NCBI GenBank assembly: GCA_963760935.1
Contig: CAVXFB010000008.1
Span: 310,001-374,000, forward strand
Direction of reading: 5' to 3'
From: CAVXFB01 sp963760935
GTDB taxonomy: Bacteria > Planctomycetota > Planctomycetia > Pirellulales > Thermoguttaceae
DNA: 64,000 nt
Shown piece after piece: positions 27,346-36,424 of the stretch (position 1 is the stretch's first letter; every line of letters begins with the position of its first letter). Under the pieces are notes generated by a model that was given only the letters and a program-made list of their open reading frames with translations, searched no databases and was not told the DNA's origin. The position numbers and the translations under genes were made by a program.

Positions 27346-27418
27346 TTCTCTATTATACTTGAAGCCAATCGGTGTAGTAGGCACACGGTCTGCCCCTTAC
27401 AGGCCATGGAGCAAGGTC

Positions 27419-28474
27419 TTGTTGCGTCCGTCCGTATTCCACGAGATCGTAAGCGGCCAGCGGCGCGGCATCGCCGCCGCTGTGCTTCGCGGCGCACTCG
27501 GAGTCGCCGAACGCTTCTACTCGGCCGCCGTCCGATGGCGCAACCATCGCTACGACGTGGGGCGGGCCACCGTCGAACGCGTTGGCGTGCCGGTCGTCAG
27601 CGTCGGCAATCTTACGCTCGGCGGCACCGGCAAGACCCCCCTGGTGCGCTGGCTCGTCCGTTGGTTTTCCGATCAGGGCTTGTCGTCGGCAATTGTCAGC
27701 CGCGGCTATGGAGCAAAGCCGGGCGAGCTGAACGACGAGGCTCTCGAACTACGGCAGCTCATGCCCGGTGTACCGCACGTGCAGAACGCCAATCGATTGT
27801 TCGCAGCCAAGAGGGCGGCAGCCGAGTTTGCGGCACAAGTGATCGTGCTCGACGATGGATTTCAGCACCGCCGCCTTGGCCGCGACCTGGATGTCGTTCT
27901 GCTCGACGCCTTGCAGCCATTCGGATTTGGCCGGGTCTTTCCGCGGGGCTTGCTGCGCGAGCCGCTCGACGGACTGCGACGCGCCGACATGGTGGTCTTA
28001 TCGCGCGCCAATTTAGTGGCCGTTGAGAATCGCGAGCACATTTGGCAGACTGTGCGCCGCTACGCGCCACAGGCAATCATGGCCGAAGCGATCCACGCTC
28101 CGCGACAGTTAATCTCCGCCAGCGGCGCCGCATCGGCCCTGGAATGCGTGCGCGGACAACCGGTGGCCGCCTTTTGTGCCTTGGGCAACCCGGCCGGCTT
28201 CCGTCAGACCTTGCAGTCCTGTGGTTGCCGGCTGGTCGGCTTTCGAGAATTTCCCGACCATCACCGCTTTTCGCCCGCCGATCTCGACGCGTTGGCACGC
28301 TGGGCCGACGAACTGCAAGTATCCACCGTGCTGTGTACGGGAAAGGACCTCGCAAAACTAAGCACCGATCACCTCGGCGACGTGCCCCTGAGGGCGCTTT
28401 CGATCGAGTTGGAGTTTTGCTCGGGCCAAGATGTAATCGAATCGCGATTGCGGATGTTGACCGGCCGCGTTTAG
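27419..28474 (+). CDS. lpxK: Tetraacyldisaccharide 4'-kinase
   Basis: Phosphorylates the lipid A precursor at the inner membrane. I place the start at a TTG (27419) because the family N-terminus (RPSVFHEIVSGQRRGIAAAVLRG) begins there and GGAG lies upstream; no ATG fits, so the exact codon is uncertain. 351 residues. The Walker A variant GNLTLGGTGKTPLVRWL, SRGYGAK, the DDGFQHRRLGRDLDVVLLDA motif and FPRGLLREPL are all present. With the next two genes it forms an LPS-core block and argues for a lipid A-bearing outer membrane. Confidence 0.92.
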   Translation: MLRPSVFHEIVSGQRRGIAAAVLRGALGVAERFYSAAVRWRNHRYDVGRATVERVGVPVVSVGNLTLGGTGKTPLVRWLVRWFSDQGLSSAIVSRGYGAKPGELNDEALELRQLMPGVPHVQNANRLFAAKRAAAEFAAQVIVLDDGFQHRRLGRDLDVVLLDALQPFGFGRVFPRGLLREPLDGLRRADMVVLSRANLVAVENREHIWQTVRRYAPQAIMAEAIHAPRQLISASGAASALECVRGQPVAAFCALGNPAGFRQTLQSCGCRLVGFREFPDHHRFSPADLDALARWADELQVSTVLCTGKDLAKLSTDHLGDVPLRALSIELEFCSGQDVIESRLRMLTGRV

Positions 28475-28609
28475 CCGACGACGCTGCGGGTGGCAAGCTC
28501 TAATCGCTGCACAGGGCGACAATCTCACGCACTGCACCACCGGCCACTGAGCGTTGGCGCTCTGAATCACTATTGGTCGGCGCCGACCGAGCGGTTATTC
28601 TGATTTTAC

Positions 28610-29638
28610 ATGAAGATCGCGGTTTTTCTCCCGAATTGGCTCGGTGACCTGACGATGGCCACGCCTGTGCTTCGGGCGTTGCGGCGGCATTTTGGCCGCG
28701 AGGCTCGGATCGTCGGCATTTTGCGCCCTTACTTGGCCGATGTGCTTGCAGGCACCAATTGGCTCGACGAGCAGTGGTTTTTCGATCCCCACGCGAAGGA
28801 CCGCGGCCTGCGCCCGTGGTCGGTCGCGCGGCGCATGCGAAACCAGCGTTTCGATGTCGCGGTTCTCTTGACGAACTCGCTACGCACGGCAATGGTGGCG
28901 TGGCTTGGCGGGGCCCGTGAGCGGATCGGCTACGTCCGCTACGGGCGAGGTCCGCTGTTGACCGGCAAGCTCTACCCGCCTCGGGCCGGACGGCAACTAG
29001 TGCCCGAGCCGATGGTCGAAACGTACTTGAAGCTCGCCCGGGCGGCCGGCTGCGGCGACGAATCGCCGCAATTGGAACTGGCGACCGTGGCAACGGATGA
29101 ACGATCGGCCGACGGCGCGTTTAAGCAACTCGGCATTGCCAACGACGCTCGCGTCGTGGCGCTGAACTCAAGCGGCGCGTACGGGGGGTCGAAACTCTGG
29201 CCAATCGAATACTTCGCCGAACTGGCTCGGCGGATTGTCGACCGGCTCGGCTATGACGTGTTGGTGACGTGCGGTCCAAAGGAACGTGACCTCGCTCGGC
29301 AGATCGTCGCCCTGAGCGGCAGCAACCGAGTGCACTCGCTGGCCGATCAGCCGATGGATTTTGGCACGGCCAAGGCGTGCATTCGACGCTGCCGGTTGAT
29401 GGTGTCGACGGATAGCGGTCCGCGACACGTGGCGGCCGCATTCGGTTTGCCCCTCGTCACGCTCTATGGCCCGATGCTGCCGGTGTGGAGCGAGAATCCG
29501 ACGCAACGGGCCGTCAATCTGATGCTCGATTTGGATTGCATCGGCTGCCACAAGCGAGTCTGCCCACTGGGCCATCACCGCTGCATGCGCGACTTGTCGG
29601 TCGACACGGTGTTTGCCGCCGTGCAACAATTGCTGTAG
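28610..29638 (+). CDS. waaF: Lipopolysaccharide heptosyltransferase II-like
   Basis: 342 residues, GT9 family. It starts MKIAVFLPNWLGDLTMATPVLRALRRHF, the classical acceptor-side loop of WaaF. The C-terminal ADP-heptose half has LNSSGAYGGSKLWPIEYFAELARRI, the STDSGPRHVAAAFGLP loop and TLYGPMLPVWSENP. The tail CIGCHKRVCPLGHHRCMRDL has the Cys/His cluster usual in this enzyme group. It transfers heptose to the LPS core on the cytoplasmic side. Nineteen bases separate it from the kinase gene downstream. Confidence 0.9.
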   Translation: MKIAVFLPNWLGDLTMATPVLRALRRHFGREARIVGILRPYLADVLAGTNWLDEQWFFDPHAKDRGLRPWSVARRMRNQRFDVAVLLTNSLRTAMVAWLGGARERIGYVRYGRGPLLTGKLYPPRAGRQLVPEPMVETYLKLARAAGCGDESPQLELATVATDERSADGAFKQLGIANDARVVALNSSGAYGGSKLWPIEYFAELARRIVDRLGYDVLVTCGPKERDLARQIVALSGSNRVHSLADQPMDFGTAKACIRRCRLMVSTDSGPRHVAAAFGLPLVTLYGPMLPVWSENPTQRAVNLMLDLDCIGCHKRVCPLGHHRCMRDLSVDTVFAAVQQLL

Positions 29639-29657
29639 CCAGCGAGACAAACGCGAC

Positions 29658-30512
29658 ATGGCGAATGACGACACGTTCTGGATCGATCCTACTCTCCAGC
29701 CGCTGCTGACGCGGGTCGGATGGGATCGGTTCGACGCCGTCATGGACGCCACCGCCGGGCATTGCCTGCGGCGCATGTCCGACCGCGAGAACTGGCGATT
29801 CGACCTGACGGCCAACGACGGTGGTCCAATCCGCCTATACCTGAAGAAACATCGTAGCGGTGGGTTCATAGCACAATTGCGCGCGAAGTTGCGATTATCG
29901 CCGCCTCCTACGGCCGCCCGACAGGAGATGGAAAATGTCTTGCGGCTGCGCGAGGTGGGCATCGGGAGCGTGCGCGTGGTCGCCATGGGCGAACGCTTCT
30001 TTCCGGACGGCCGGGCAGAATCCTTCTTGCTGACGCAAGACCTCTCGGGTTTTGTCGAGCTGCCCGCGTTCCTTCCGGCCGCCGTTCCATCCCGCCCTAA
30101 GGTGATTACGCGCGGCCGCCGTCGCGAGTTGGACCCATTGATCGCAGGAGTCGCCGAAATCGCTCGCAAACTGCATCGCGGGGGCTACAATCATCGCGAT
30201 CTGTATGCCGGGCATTTCTTTGTCGGCCAATCCGATAGCGGCAACCTGGACATTCGCTTGATCGATCTGCAACGCGTGCAACATCGCCGCTGGTTTCGAT
30301 GTCGCTGGCTGGTGAAGGATCTTGCACAACTGGCATGGTCACTGCCAACCGACCATGTCGGCTGCCGCGACCGGATGGCCTTCATGCGGAGCTACTTGGG
30401 CGTGACGCGATTGACGCCGCATGACAAACGGCTGCTGCGCGAAATCATCGCCCGGCAGGAGCGGATGCAGCGAAAGCTAGGCAGGGCTGAAGAGCACGGA
30501 ATGGGGTGCTGA
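29658..30512 (+). CDS. LPS core heptose kinase-like protein (WaaP/RfaP family)
   Basis: 284 residues from the ATG at 29658. A protein-kinase-like fold is visible: LYLKKHRSG with the ATP Lys, LTQDLSGFVEL, the catalytic loop YNHRDLYAGHFFVG, and the metal site LRLIDLQRVQHRRW written here as IRLIDLQRVQ. Members phosphorylate core heptose. Genomic position right after waaF supports this. The gene ends convergent with the glycosyltransferase gene, with a ~100-bp repeat in between. Confidence 0.85.
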   Translation: MANDDTFWIDPTLQPLLTRVGWDRFDAVMDATAGHCLRRMSDRENWRFDLTANDGGPIRLYLKKHRSGGFIAQLRAKLRLSPPPTAARQEMENVLRLREVGIGSVRVVAMGERFFPDGRAESFLLTQDLSGFVELPAFLPAAVPSRPKVITRGRRRELDPLIAGVAEIARKLHRGGYNHRDLYAGHFFVGQSDSGNLDIRLIDLQRVQHRRWFRCRWLVKDLAQLAWSLPTDHVGCRDRMAFMRSYLGVTRLTPHDKRLLREIIARQERMQRKLGRAEEHGMGC

Positions 30513-30523
30513 GAACTGAGAGC

Positions 30524-30626
30524 TATTGATATTTGCTTGGATAATGAAATGGTTCGCCAACTTCCTCCGCCCATATCCGGCCTTCCGCTGGTCGGCCTCG
30601 GTTCTTTCGCCGCGCAAACGTCAATA
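30524..30626. repeat. MITE-like ~103-bp repeat, copy A
   Basis: Begins TATTGATATTTGCTTGGATA and ends GCAAACGTCAATA, giving imperfect terminal inverted repeats of about 13 bases. Its partner (copy B) lies on the other side of the glycosyltransferase gene in the same orientation; shared blocks include TTTGCTTGGATAA and GGTCGGCCTCGG. Confidence 0.75.
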
Positions 30627-30650
30627 ATAGCCAAATAGCTCGTTGAATTG

Positions 30651-31775
30651 CTAATGCGGCTGCTTGGTTTCTTCCCGGTTCTCTCGATAGAGCGCCAGCA
30701 TCGCATCGACCATGTGATCCGCAGTAAACAATTGTTCGGCACGGAGCCGAGCCCGTTGGGCACGCAAGACACGCTGTGGCGGATCGGCTAGTGCCTCGAT
30801 GATCGCAGTTGCCAACGCGGCACTGTCAGAAGGCGGCACCATCCATGCCACGGGCTCGTCACGTTGCTCGCCTGTGCCCAGGAGGTCCACCACGCCGCCC
30901 ACGGCCGTCGCCACGATCGCTACGCCCGCAAACATCGCGTCCATCAGTGTCACGGGCAGCCCCTCGGCCAGCGACGGCAAGACCAGCAGGTCGGCCGCTT
31001 GTACCAGGTCCGGCACATCGCGACTGTAGCCGAGAAACCGGACGCTCGCATCGATTCCCAATTGTTCGCATTGGCGCTGCAACCGTTCCCTAAGCGGACC
31101 ATCGCCGGCCAGCACCAGGGCCGCATTCGGATAGCGAGCCAAGACCGCTACGAATGCGTCGAGCAAGAAGGCATGCCCTTTGTTTTCGTTCAAGCCGGCC
31201 ACCGCCAACAGCATGGGGCGATCTTCGTTCACGTCGGCGGCGCGACGCCCTTGGTGCGGATCTCCTGATTGGACGTTTTCCGGATCGGTCGCCGCAAAAA
31301 CGACGCGCAGCATCTCCGGCGGCAGCCCGCTCGCCCGACAGACTTCAGCCACGGCATTGGACACGCACGCCATTCGGTCGCAAAACGCGCGAAAACGCCA
31401 CGGCGAGCGGATTGGCCAGAGGACGTGGCGCATGCCAACGCGGACGGGAATGCGGAGACCGTAGGAGGCCAGCCCGGCCGAAGTCAATGCATGCGAATCG
31501 TTGTACTGGAGCACGTCGGGACGCATTCGCCGCAGCAGTCGGCGAATTTGCCACAGCGCCAGCGGGCTTCGCCCGTTTCCTGAGAACTCGCCCACGGCAA
31601 ACCCGTCATCTCGCATTCGCTCGGCCAGCTTGCCGCCGCGGCGCGCGAGGATTTGCACATTGTGACGGCGGCGGCGGAGCCCTTGCGCAAGCAGCCAGAT
31701 TTGCTGCTCACCTCCATACCACTCGCGCTGCGTCGAGACAATGGCGATCGTCAGCGAGGGGCCGTCGGTTGGCAT
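30651..31775 (-). CDS. Glycosyltransferase family 4 protein
   Basis: 374 residues with the GT-B layout: an acceptor half starting IAIVSTQREWYGGEQQIWLLAQGL, and a nucleotide-sugar half with LLAVAGLNENKGHAFLLDAF, VLAGDGPLRERL, RFLGYSRDV and the GT4 signature VLPSLAEGLPVTLMDAM. It probably adds a sugar to an exopolysaccharide or LPS intermediate in the cytoplasm. The ATG sits one base from the end of repeat copy B, so its promoter or leader must be within or beyond the repeat; no ribosome site is seen. Last gene of the polysaccharide block. Confidence 0.88.
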   Translation of the reverse strand: MPTDGPSLTIAIVSTQREWYGGEQQIWLLAQGLRRRRHNVQILARRGGKLAERMRDDGFAVGEFSGNGRSPLALWQIRRLLRRMRPDVLQYNDSHALTSAGLASYGLRIPVRVGMRHVLWPIRSPWRFRAFCDRMACVSNAVAEVCRASGLPPEMLRVVFAATDPENVQSGDPHQGRRAADVNEDRPMLLAVAGLNENKGHAFLLDAFVAVLARYPNAALVLAGDGPLRERLQRQCEQLGIDASVRFLGYSRDVPDLVQAADLLVLPSLAEGLPVTLMDAMFAGVAIVATAVGGVVDLLGTGEQRDEPVAWMVPPSDSAALATAIIEALADPPQRVLRAQRARLRAEQLFTADHMVDAMLALYRENREETKQPH

Positions 31776-31776
31776 A

Positions 31777-31880
31777 TATTGATGTTTGCTTGGATAACGA
31801 ACCAGCCAGCCGACCCATTTGCCCCATTTTCGGCCTCCCGATGGTCGGCCTCGGGTTCATTCGCTGTGCAAAGGTCAATA
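31777..31880. repeat. MITE-like ~104-bp repeat, copy B
   Basis: Begins TATTGATGTTTGCTTGGATA and ends GCAAAGGTCAATA; about 70 percent alike to copy A by eye, same orientation. It fills almost the whole gap between the GT39 and GT4 genes. Confidence 0.75.
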
Positions 31881-31900
31881 GATACTCGCTTGGCGCAACG

Positions 31901-33529
31901 TCACCGCAGACGTCGTGCCACGTCTTCGTTCCGGTGACTCCGCACCAGGACCTGCATGTCCGCGTGGGTGTCCGGCAATGTCGAGGTGGCGACCGGTTGC
32001 AGGCCGGAATGTTCCAGGCGTTCGGCCAGAATTCGGCAGCGCTCGGCGCTCAGTTGCTTGGTGGGACGCAGCAAGACAATGCCGGCCTTGCTCTCGTCGA
32101 CCATCGAGAGGATGGTCGCGTCGTCGGCCTCCCAGCGAAAGGCGCAGTACGGGCTACCGTGGGCGTAGTAGCTCACGATCGGCGTGATGCCCACTGGACC
32201 GACAAGCATCGGCGTGGTGGGAAACTCGCGTTCGAGCCATCGCCCGACGTCGGCCGCCATGCGACGCGTCCTAAAATCTTGCGCATTGCCGACGACAACG
32301 TCCGCCGCGTGCAACACGCCAACCAGCGTCACTGCGGTAACCAACAAGGCCGCTTCGGCGCCTCGGCCCAGACGCAACCATTGCCCGAGGCGTCCCAACC
32401 GGGCCACGAATCCCAATAGCCCTAACGCGGCAAACACCGATGCCATCAGCACGATGGGCAGGGCATAGCGTGGGCAAATCGATTTGTCGTACCAGAGCTG
32501 CACCCAAATGCCGCAGAGAATCGCGACCGCCGTATAGAACAACGGCTGATGGTCGCGGCGCGCCCACAGGCGCCGCCAACTCCACATGCCGCCAAACATC
32601 AAAAGCGCGAACACGGGACCCATGCCCCGCGTCATGACGGGAATAAACTTCCAAATCATCCGGCCCGTGGTCATCGGCGGATCGAGGCTATCGACGTCGG
32701 CGGCCGGTTGGCTCCAAAGCGATTCGACCCAAGAGCGCACGCGGGCCAGAGGCGCCAGCCGAACGCTTGCCCAGCCGGAATGCCCCCAGAGCCAAATGAA
32801 GTTTACCGATAAGAGCAGCGCTGGAAACACGACAACGCACAACGCGGCGCCCAGCACAAGCCGCCGCCGGCCGGTCTCGAGAGCCAGCCAACGCCACCAA
32901 GTCCAAAGAACCAGCGGGATCGTGAGAAACAATCCTTCGACGCGAGTCAGTGTGGCCAGCGTAATGGCCGCGCCGGCGGCAATGAAAAGGCCGACGTGAA
33001 CTTCCGTCGCCGCACGCCATAGCCAATAGATCGCCAGCATGAACAGGAGCCAGAAGGTCGGATCGCGCATGACCTCGGGACTCCACTCGATGAACTTCGG
33101 GTGAATGGCGTATAGCAAACATGCCACCAGCGCGACACGATCATCGAATTGTCGCCGGGCCCAGCCCCAAAGTGGCAGGACGACCAGACTCGACACAATC
33201 ACGCCCCACATGGCGGCCGCCGCCTCCCAATCGAGTCCCAGGCGGTGCAGGGCCACGAGGATCACCGGATAGATGTTCAATGACATATCCCGGAACCCGG
33301 TGCTCAAATCGCCGGCATCGATTGCCTGCGCCAGCCGGATGTAGAGAACGCCATCAGGGCAGACGCTCGGAATGCGCAACGTCATCGCGGCCCGCGGCAC
33401 CAAACATAGAAGGACCAACAGGAGCGGCACCCAGCGAGCTGACGGCAGCACGACTCGCTGGGGCTCTTTCGCGTTCAGATGATTCGGATAATCAACCGGC
33501 GAGCGTTCGACGGCAACAACCTGCGACAT
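31901..33529 (-). CDS. GT39-type membrane glycosyltransferase
   Basis: 542 residues from the ATG at 33529. About ten to twelve hydrophobic helices follow a cytoplasmic N-terminus. The first loop gives SVCPDGVLYIRLAQAIDAGD, with the Asp expected for lipid-linked sugar transferases of the ArnT/PMT type, and the periplasmic C-terminus (~430-542) is soluble (PVGITPIVSYYAHGSPYCAFRWEADD). Such enzymes use polyprenyl-phosphate sugars at the periplasmic face. Same strand as the exopolysaccharide genes upstream. Confidence 0.82.
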   Translation of the reverse strand: MSQVVAVERSPVDYPNHLNAKEPQRVVLPSARWVPLLLVLLCLVPRAAMTLRIPSVCPDGVLYIRLAQAIDAGDLSTGFRDMSLNIYPVILVALHRLGLDWEAAAAMWGVIVSSLVVLPLWGWARRQFDDRVALVACLLYAIHPKFIEWSPEVMRDPTFWLLFMLAIYWLWRAATEVHVGLFIAAGAAITLATLTRVEGLFLTIPLVLWTWWRWLALETGRRRLVLGAALCVVVFPALLLSVNFIWLWGHSGWASVRLAPLARVRSWVESLWSQPAADVDSLDPPMTTGRMIWKFIPVMTRGMGPVFALLMFGGMWSWRRLWARRDHQPLFYTAVAILCGIWVQLWYDKSICPRYALPIVLMASVFAALGLLGFVARLGRLGQWLRLGRGAEAALLVTAVTLVGVLHAADVVVGNAQDFRTRRMAADVGRWLEREFPTTPMLVGPVGITPIVSYYAHGSPYCAFRWEADDATILSMVDESKAGIVLLRPTKQLSAERCRILAERLEHSGLQPVATSTLPDTHADMQVLVRSHRNEDVARRLR

Positions 33530-33774
33530 CAGCGGCCTGCATGAAAAACGGAGCAGACGATGCCGGAAATGAACCGCCCCACGATAGAGCAACCGGCAAC
33601 GGCGCGGCAGTATACCGAGCTATCCGGCAGCGAAGCAATAGCAGCGGCCGAGGTAGAATAGGCGAAATGCGGGCTCATGTCCCGCCCGGCCCACCTTGCC
33701 TGATTTTGCGCAAGCACAATGTGGCAATCTGGCAATCTGGCTGTGTTTGAACTTCGTGAACCAACGCACCAAGC

Positions 33775-34272
33775 CTACGGACTCGAGTGGTGCGAATTGT
33801 TTAGTGCCACGGGCACAGCGATAGCCGTCGCGACCACGCCGGCGATGACGATCGGATTGGCCAACAGCATCTTCAGCCCGCCGCCTCCACCGCCGTTTTG
33901 CGTGTAGACGATTGCGCCATTGTGGGCCGACGGGGGTGCGGTGCCGGCAGTCCACAGCCGATAGATACCTTGTCCTTGCCCGGCGGCGACCTGATACACG
34001 CCGCCTTGGAGGTTCGGCACGGCAAAGCGGCCATCGGCTGCCGTCGTGGTCGCTGTCACATCACGGTTCTGTGTCCGCAGCGAGACGGGCACTCCGGCTA
34101 CGCCAGCCCCCTGCAAATCGAGCACCTGACCGTGCAGCGTCCCGCCGTCGGCCAACGCCACGTCGGCCACGGGCGGCTGGGCCACGGACTCGATGGCAAG
34201 GGCTATCTGCGGAATACAAAGGCCGGCCATTGCCATCCAAACCGCAGCACTGCGAACGAATTGCCTGCGCAT
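33775..34272 (-). CDS. Secreted protein with carboxypeptidase-regulatory-like (CnaB-type) domain
   Basis: 165 residues from the second of two adjacent ATGs (34272), seven bases after GGAGG; the first ATG at 34275 is also possible. The signal peptide (FVRSAAVWMAMAGLCIPQIALA) is followed by an Ig-like fold with the usual GTLHGQVLDLQGAGVAGVPVSLRTQNRDV and TTTAADGRFAVPNLQGGVYQV. A Gly run (NGGGGGGLKM) and a hydrophobic C-terminal segment (ANPIVIAGVVATAIAVPVAL) complete it; this end is common in small planctomycete envelope proteins. Function unknown. The 245-base gap to the GT39 gene shows nothing. Confidence 0.7.
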   Translation of the reverse strand: MRRQFVRSAAVWMAMAGLCIPQIALAIESVAQPPVADVALADGGTLHGQVLDLQGAGVAGVPVSLRTQNRDVTATTTAADGRFAVPNLQGGVYQVAAGQGQGIYRLWTAGTAPPSAHNGAIVYTQNGGGGGGLKMLLANPIVIAGVVATAIAVPVALNNSHHSSP

Positions 34273-34427
34273 CATCTGCCTCCGTGAAAGTACGAGACGG
34301 AAATTATCCGCCGAGAAAAGGTTGATGTCCGAGTTTTCGTTTATACGGTTGTTACGTACACCCCCAAAGGGGAATAACGCTTGTTCGCTATATCGGCCCT
34401 TTGATGAGTTAATCTCCAGGGAAAAGT

Positions 34428-35210
34428 TCAGCGAAACTTTGAGGACCAGGCAAACTTTTTTATCTGCCGACGTCCCGACGGGACATCGCCGCCGGCAGCC
34501 ACCGCTGCGGGATGACGGCAACAGAGGTCCGTTGCCGCCTTTTCGCCGGCAAGTCTCGCGACTTCGTCGAATGCCGCACTAAGAACTGGCCGGCGGACCT
34601 TAGTCCCGTGGGCGTCGGTGCTCACAAAGTGTACTAGTCCTTGCCGGACAAGCGATTCGGCGAAACGCTTAACGTGCCCGCCGAAAGCGCCAGTTAGGCT
34701 GCCGGCCGTCACCTGTAACAGGCATCCCCGTTCGACCAATGGCCGCACCAGGCGGGGCTCGTTCAACAGGCCGCGATTGCGTTCCGGGTGCGACAATATG
34801 CCAACTAAGCCCGTGGAACTGAGATCTGCCAGCATCCGATCGAGCGGCACGTAGACGTCATGAGGCAATTCAAGCAGCACATGGCGGCCGCGGTCAGCGA
34901 GAGTCATCACCGTGTCGGACCGGATTTTGCCAACCAAATCTGCATCAATCCGCACGTCGGCCCCCGGCAAAACTCGCAAGGGCACGCCCCCGGCGTCCAG
35001 ACGCCGCTGGAACTCGGACACAGCCCGGCGAATCCTCTCGGCCGTGTTCTCCGGATGGTTGCCCAACTGGTGCGGCGTGGCAACGATTGTCGTCAGGCCA
35101 TCGGCCACAGCCATCTCGGCCATCGCCATTGCCTCATCGACGCTTTCCGCGCCGTCGTCCAGACACGGCAGCAGGTGGCAGTGGATGTCGACAAACGGTT
35201 CTCGGGACAT
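34428..35210 (-). CDS. CpsB/YwqE-type protein-tyrosine phosphatase (PHP domain)
   Basis: 260 residues from the ATG at 35210, seven bases after the stop of the upstream TPR gene. Metal-site motifs run through the protein: FVDIHCHLLPCLDDGA at the N-terminus, VATPHQLGNHP, LLELPHDVYVP, GILSHPERNRG and FVSTDAHGTK. Family members are Mn-dependent phosphatases that reverse BY-kinase phosphorylation in capsule assembly. No kinase partner (Wzc-like) lies in the window. The C-terminal ~30 residues after VARLAGEKAATDL look low-complexity and basic. Confidence 0.88.
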   Translation of the reverse strand: MSREPFVDIHCHLLPCLDDGAESVDEAMAMAEMAVADGLTTIVATPHQLGNHPENTAERIRRAVSEFQRRLDAGGVPLRVLPGADVRIDADLVGKIRSDTVMTLADRGRHVLLELPHDVYVPLDRMLADLSSTGLVGILSHPERNRGLLNEPRLVRPLVERGCLLQVTAGSLTGAFGGHVKRFAESLVRQGLVHFVSTDAHGTKVRRPVLSAAFDEVARLAGEKAATDLCCRHPAAVAAGGDVPSGRRQIKKFAWSSKFR

Positions 35211-35217
35211 TACAGGC

Positions 35218-36424
35218 TCACTGCACGCGGTTGCTACGAGCGGCTGCGCGACGCTCGTCTTCGAGCCGGCCCTTGATGGCCTCTCGCAAATTGGTTTCCA
35301 CCGCCGAGCTGTTCGGCGCTCGCTGCAAACACCACCGCCACTGCAATTCCGCATCGGCATACAGTCGCTGCTTCAGCAGGCAGGTGGCGAGTTGATAGTG
35401 GACGTCGTAGCTGCCCGGAGCACGGTCCAATGCGCTGCGGGCGCAGCGGAGGGCTTCGGCGTCGTTGTTCAACTGTCGGTAAAGGCGGTAGGCTTCCAGC
35501 CATGTTTTTCCGGCCTGCGCACCATCCAGCGTTGCTGCCTCGGCGGCCGTTCGCTGGGCACGGTAGGACGCCAGCGGCGCCAGTTGCTCGGCCGAACAGC
35601 GAGCGGAGCATGCCGTGTGCAGATAGCGCAGCCCGTCCAGGTTCGGCTGAAGCTCGCGGACCACGAAGTCGACCATCTGCGGAATATTCGCGCTGGCCGT
35701 ATTTCCCAGCAGGTCGGCAATCAGTTGCCGTTGCTGACGTGGCCCACAATGAAATGCACGCTTCGTATAATCGAGCCATTTCATCTGGTCGCCGGCCAAA
35801 AAGGCCTCGCTGGCGGCGCCGCGGAGCACTGTGCCGTCAAAGGGACGCACCTTCAGCGCCTGCTCGATGTATGCCGCGCTCGTTATCGCGCTATTGTCAG
35901 AGAAAGCACAGTTCGGCCAGATAAACGTAGCCGCGGCCCAGTAGCGGGCAAAGCTCGACAGCTCGCCGGGTATGCTGCAAGGCCTGCTCCAGGTAGTCGG
36001 CGTGCTGGCCGACAGCGCGGCCGAGCCACTCAAGCATCGCCGAACGTGAAGGAAAACGCGATTGCAGCACGGCGTCGCGGATGTTTGTCAGCGACATGGG
36101 ATTCTCGCCGGATGCCTGAAGCAACGCGAACCGCCGCAGGTATGCCTCGGCCAATTCCAAGTGAGCCCGGGCGCAAGTGGGCTGCCACGCGAGAACCTGC
36201 TCCAAGTTGGCAATCAATGCCTGCTCGGCGTCCGCGGCCCGGCGGTCGCGGCCTTCGTCGGCGCCGGCCGACTCGCTCTCGGCATCCAGTGCGTTCATCG
36301 CCAAGCGGTAGCGGTTCCAAGCCGGCGCTGCGGCGGCGGGCGCAAAGAGGGTCGCGATCATCCATCCGCCTACAAGCATCAACACGGCACACGCGGCCAA
36401 TGCTGCAAACCTCGGCAGTCGCAT
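35218..36424 (-). pseudogene. TPR-type polysaccharide-locus protein, one frameshift
   Basis: The start at 36424 (MRLPRFAALAACAVLMLVGGWMIATLF) gives an N-terminal helix, overlapping the polymerase gene by 46 bases. Tetratricopeptide-like helices follow (LEQVLAWQPTCARAHLELAEAYLRR, LEQALQHTRRAVELCPLLGRGYVYLAELCFL). The frame then stops at about 35897, while the next frame continues the same pattern without loss (DNSAITSAAYIEQALKVRPFD to the stop at 35218). One extra T in the coding strand near 35898-35903 explains it. It lies between the polymerase and phosphatase genes and may organise the export machinery. Error or decay cannot be told apart here. Confidence 0.75.
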
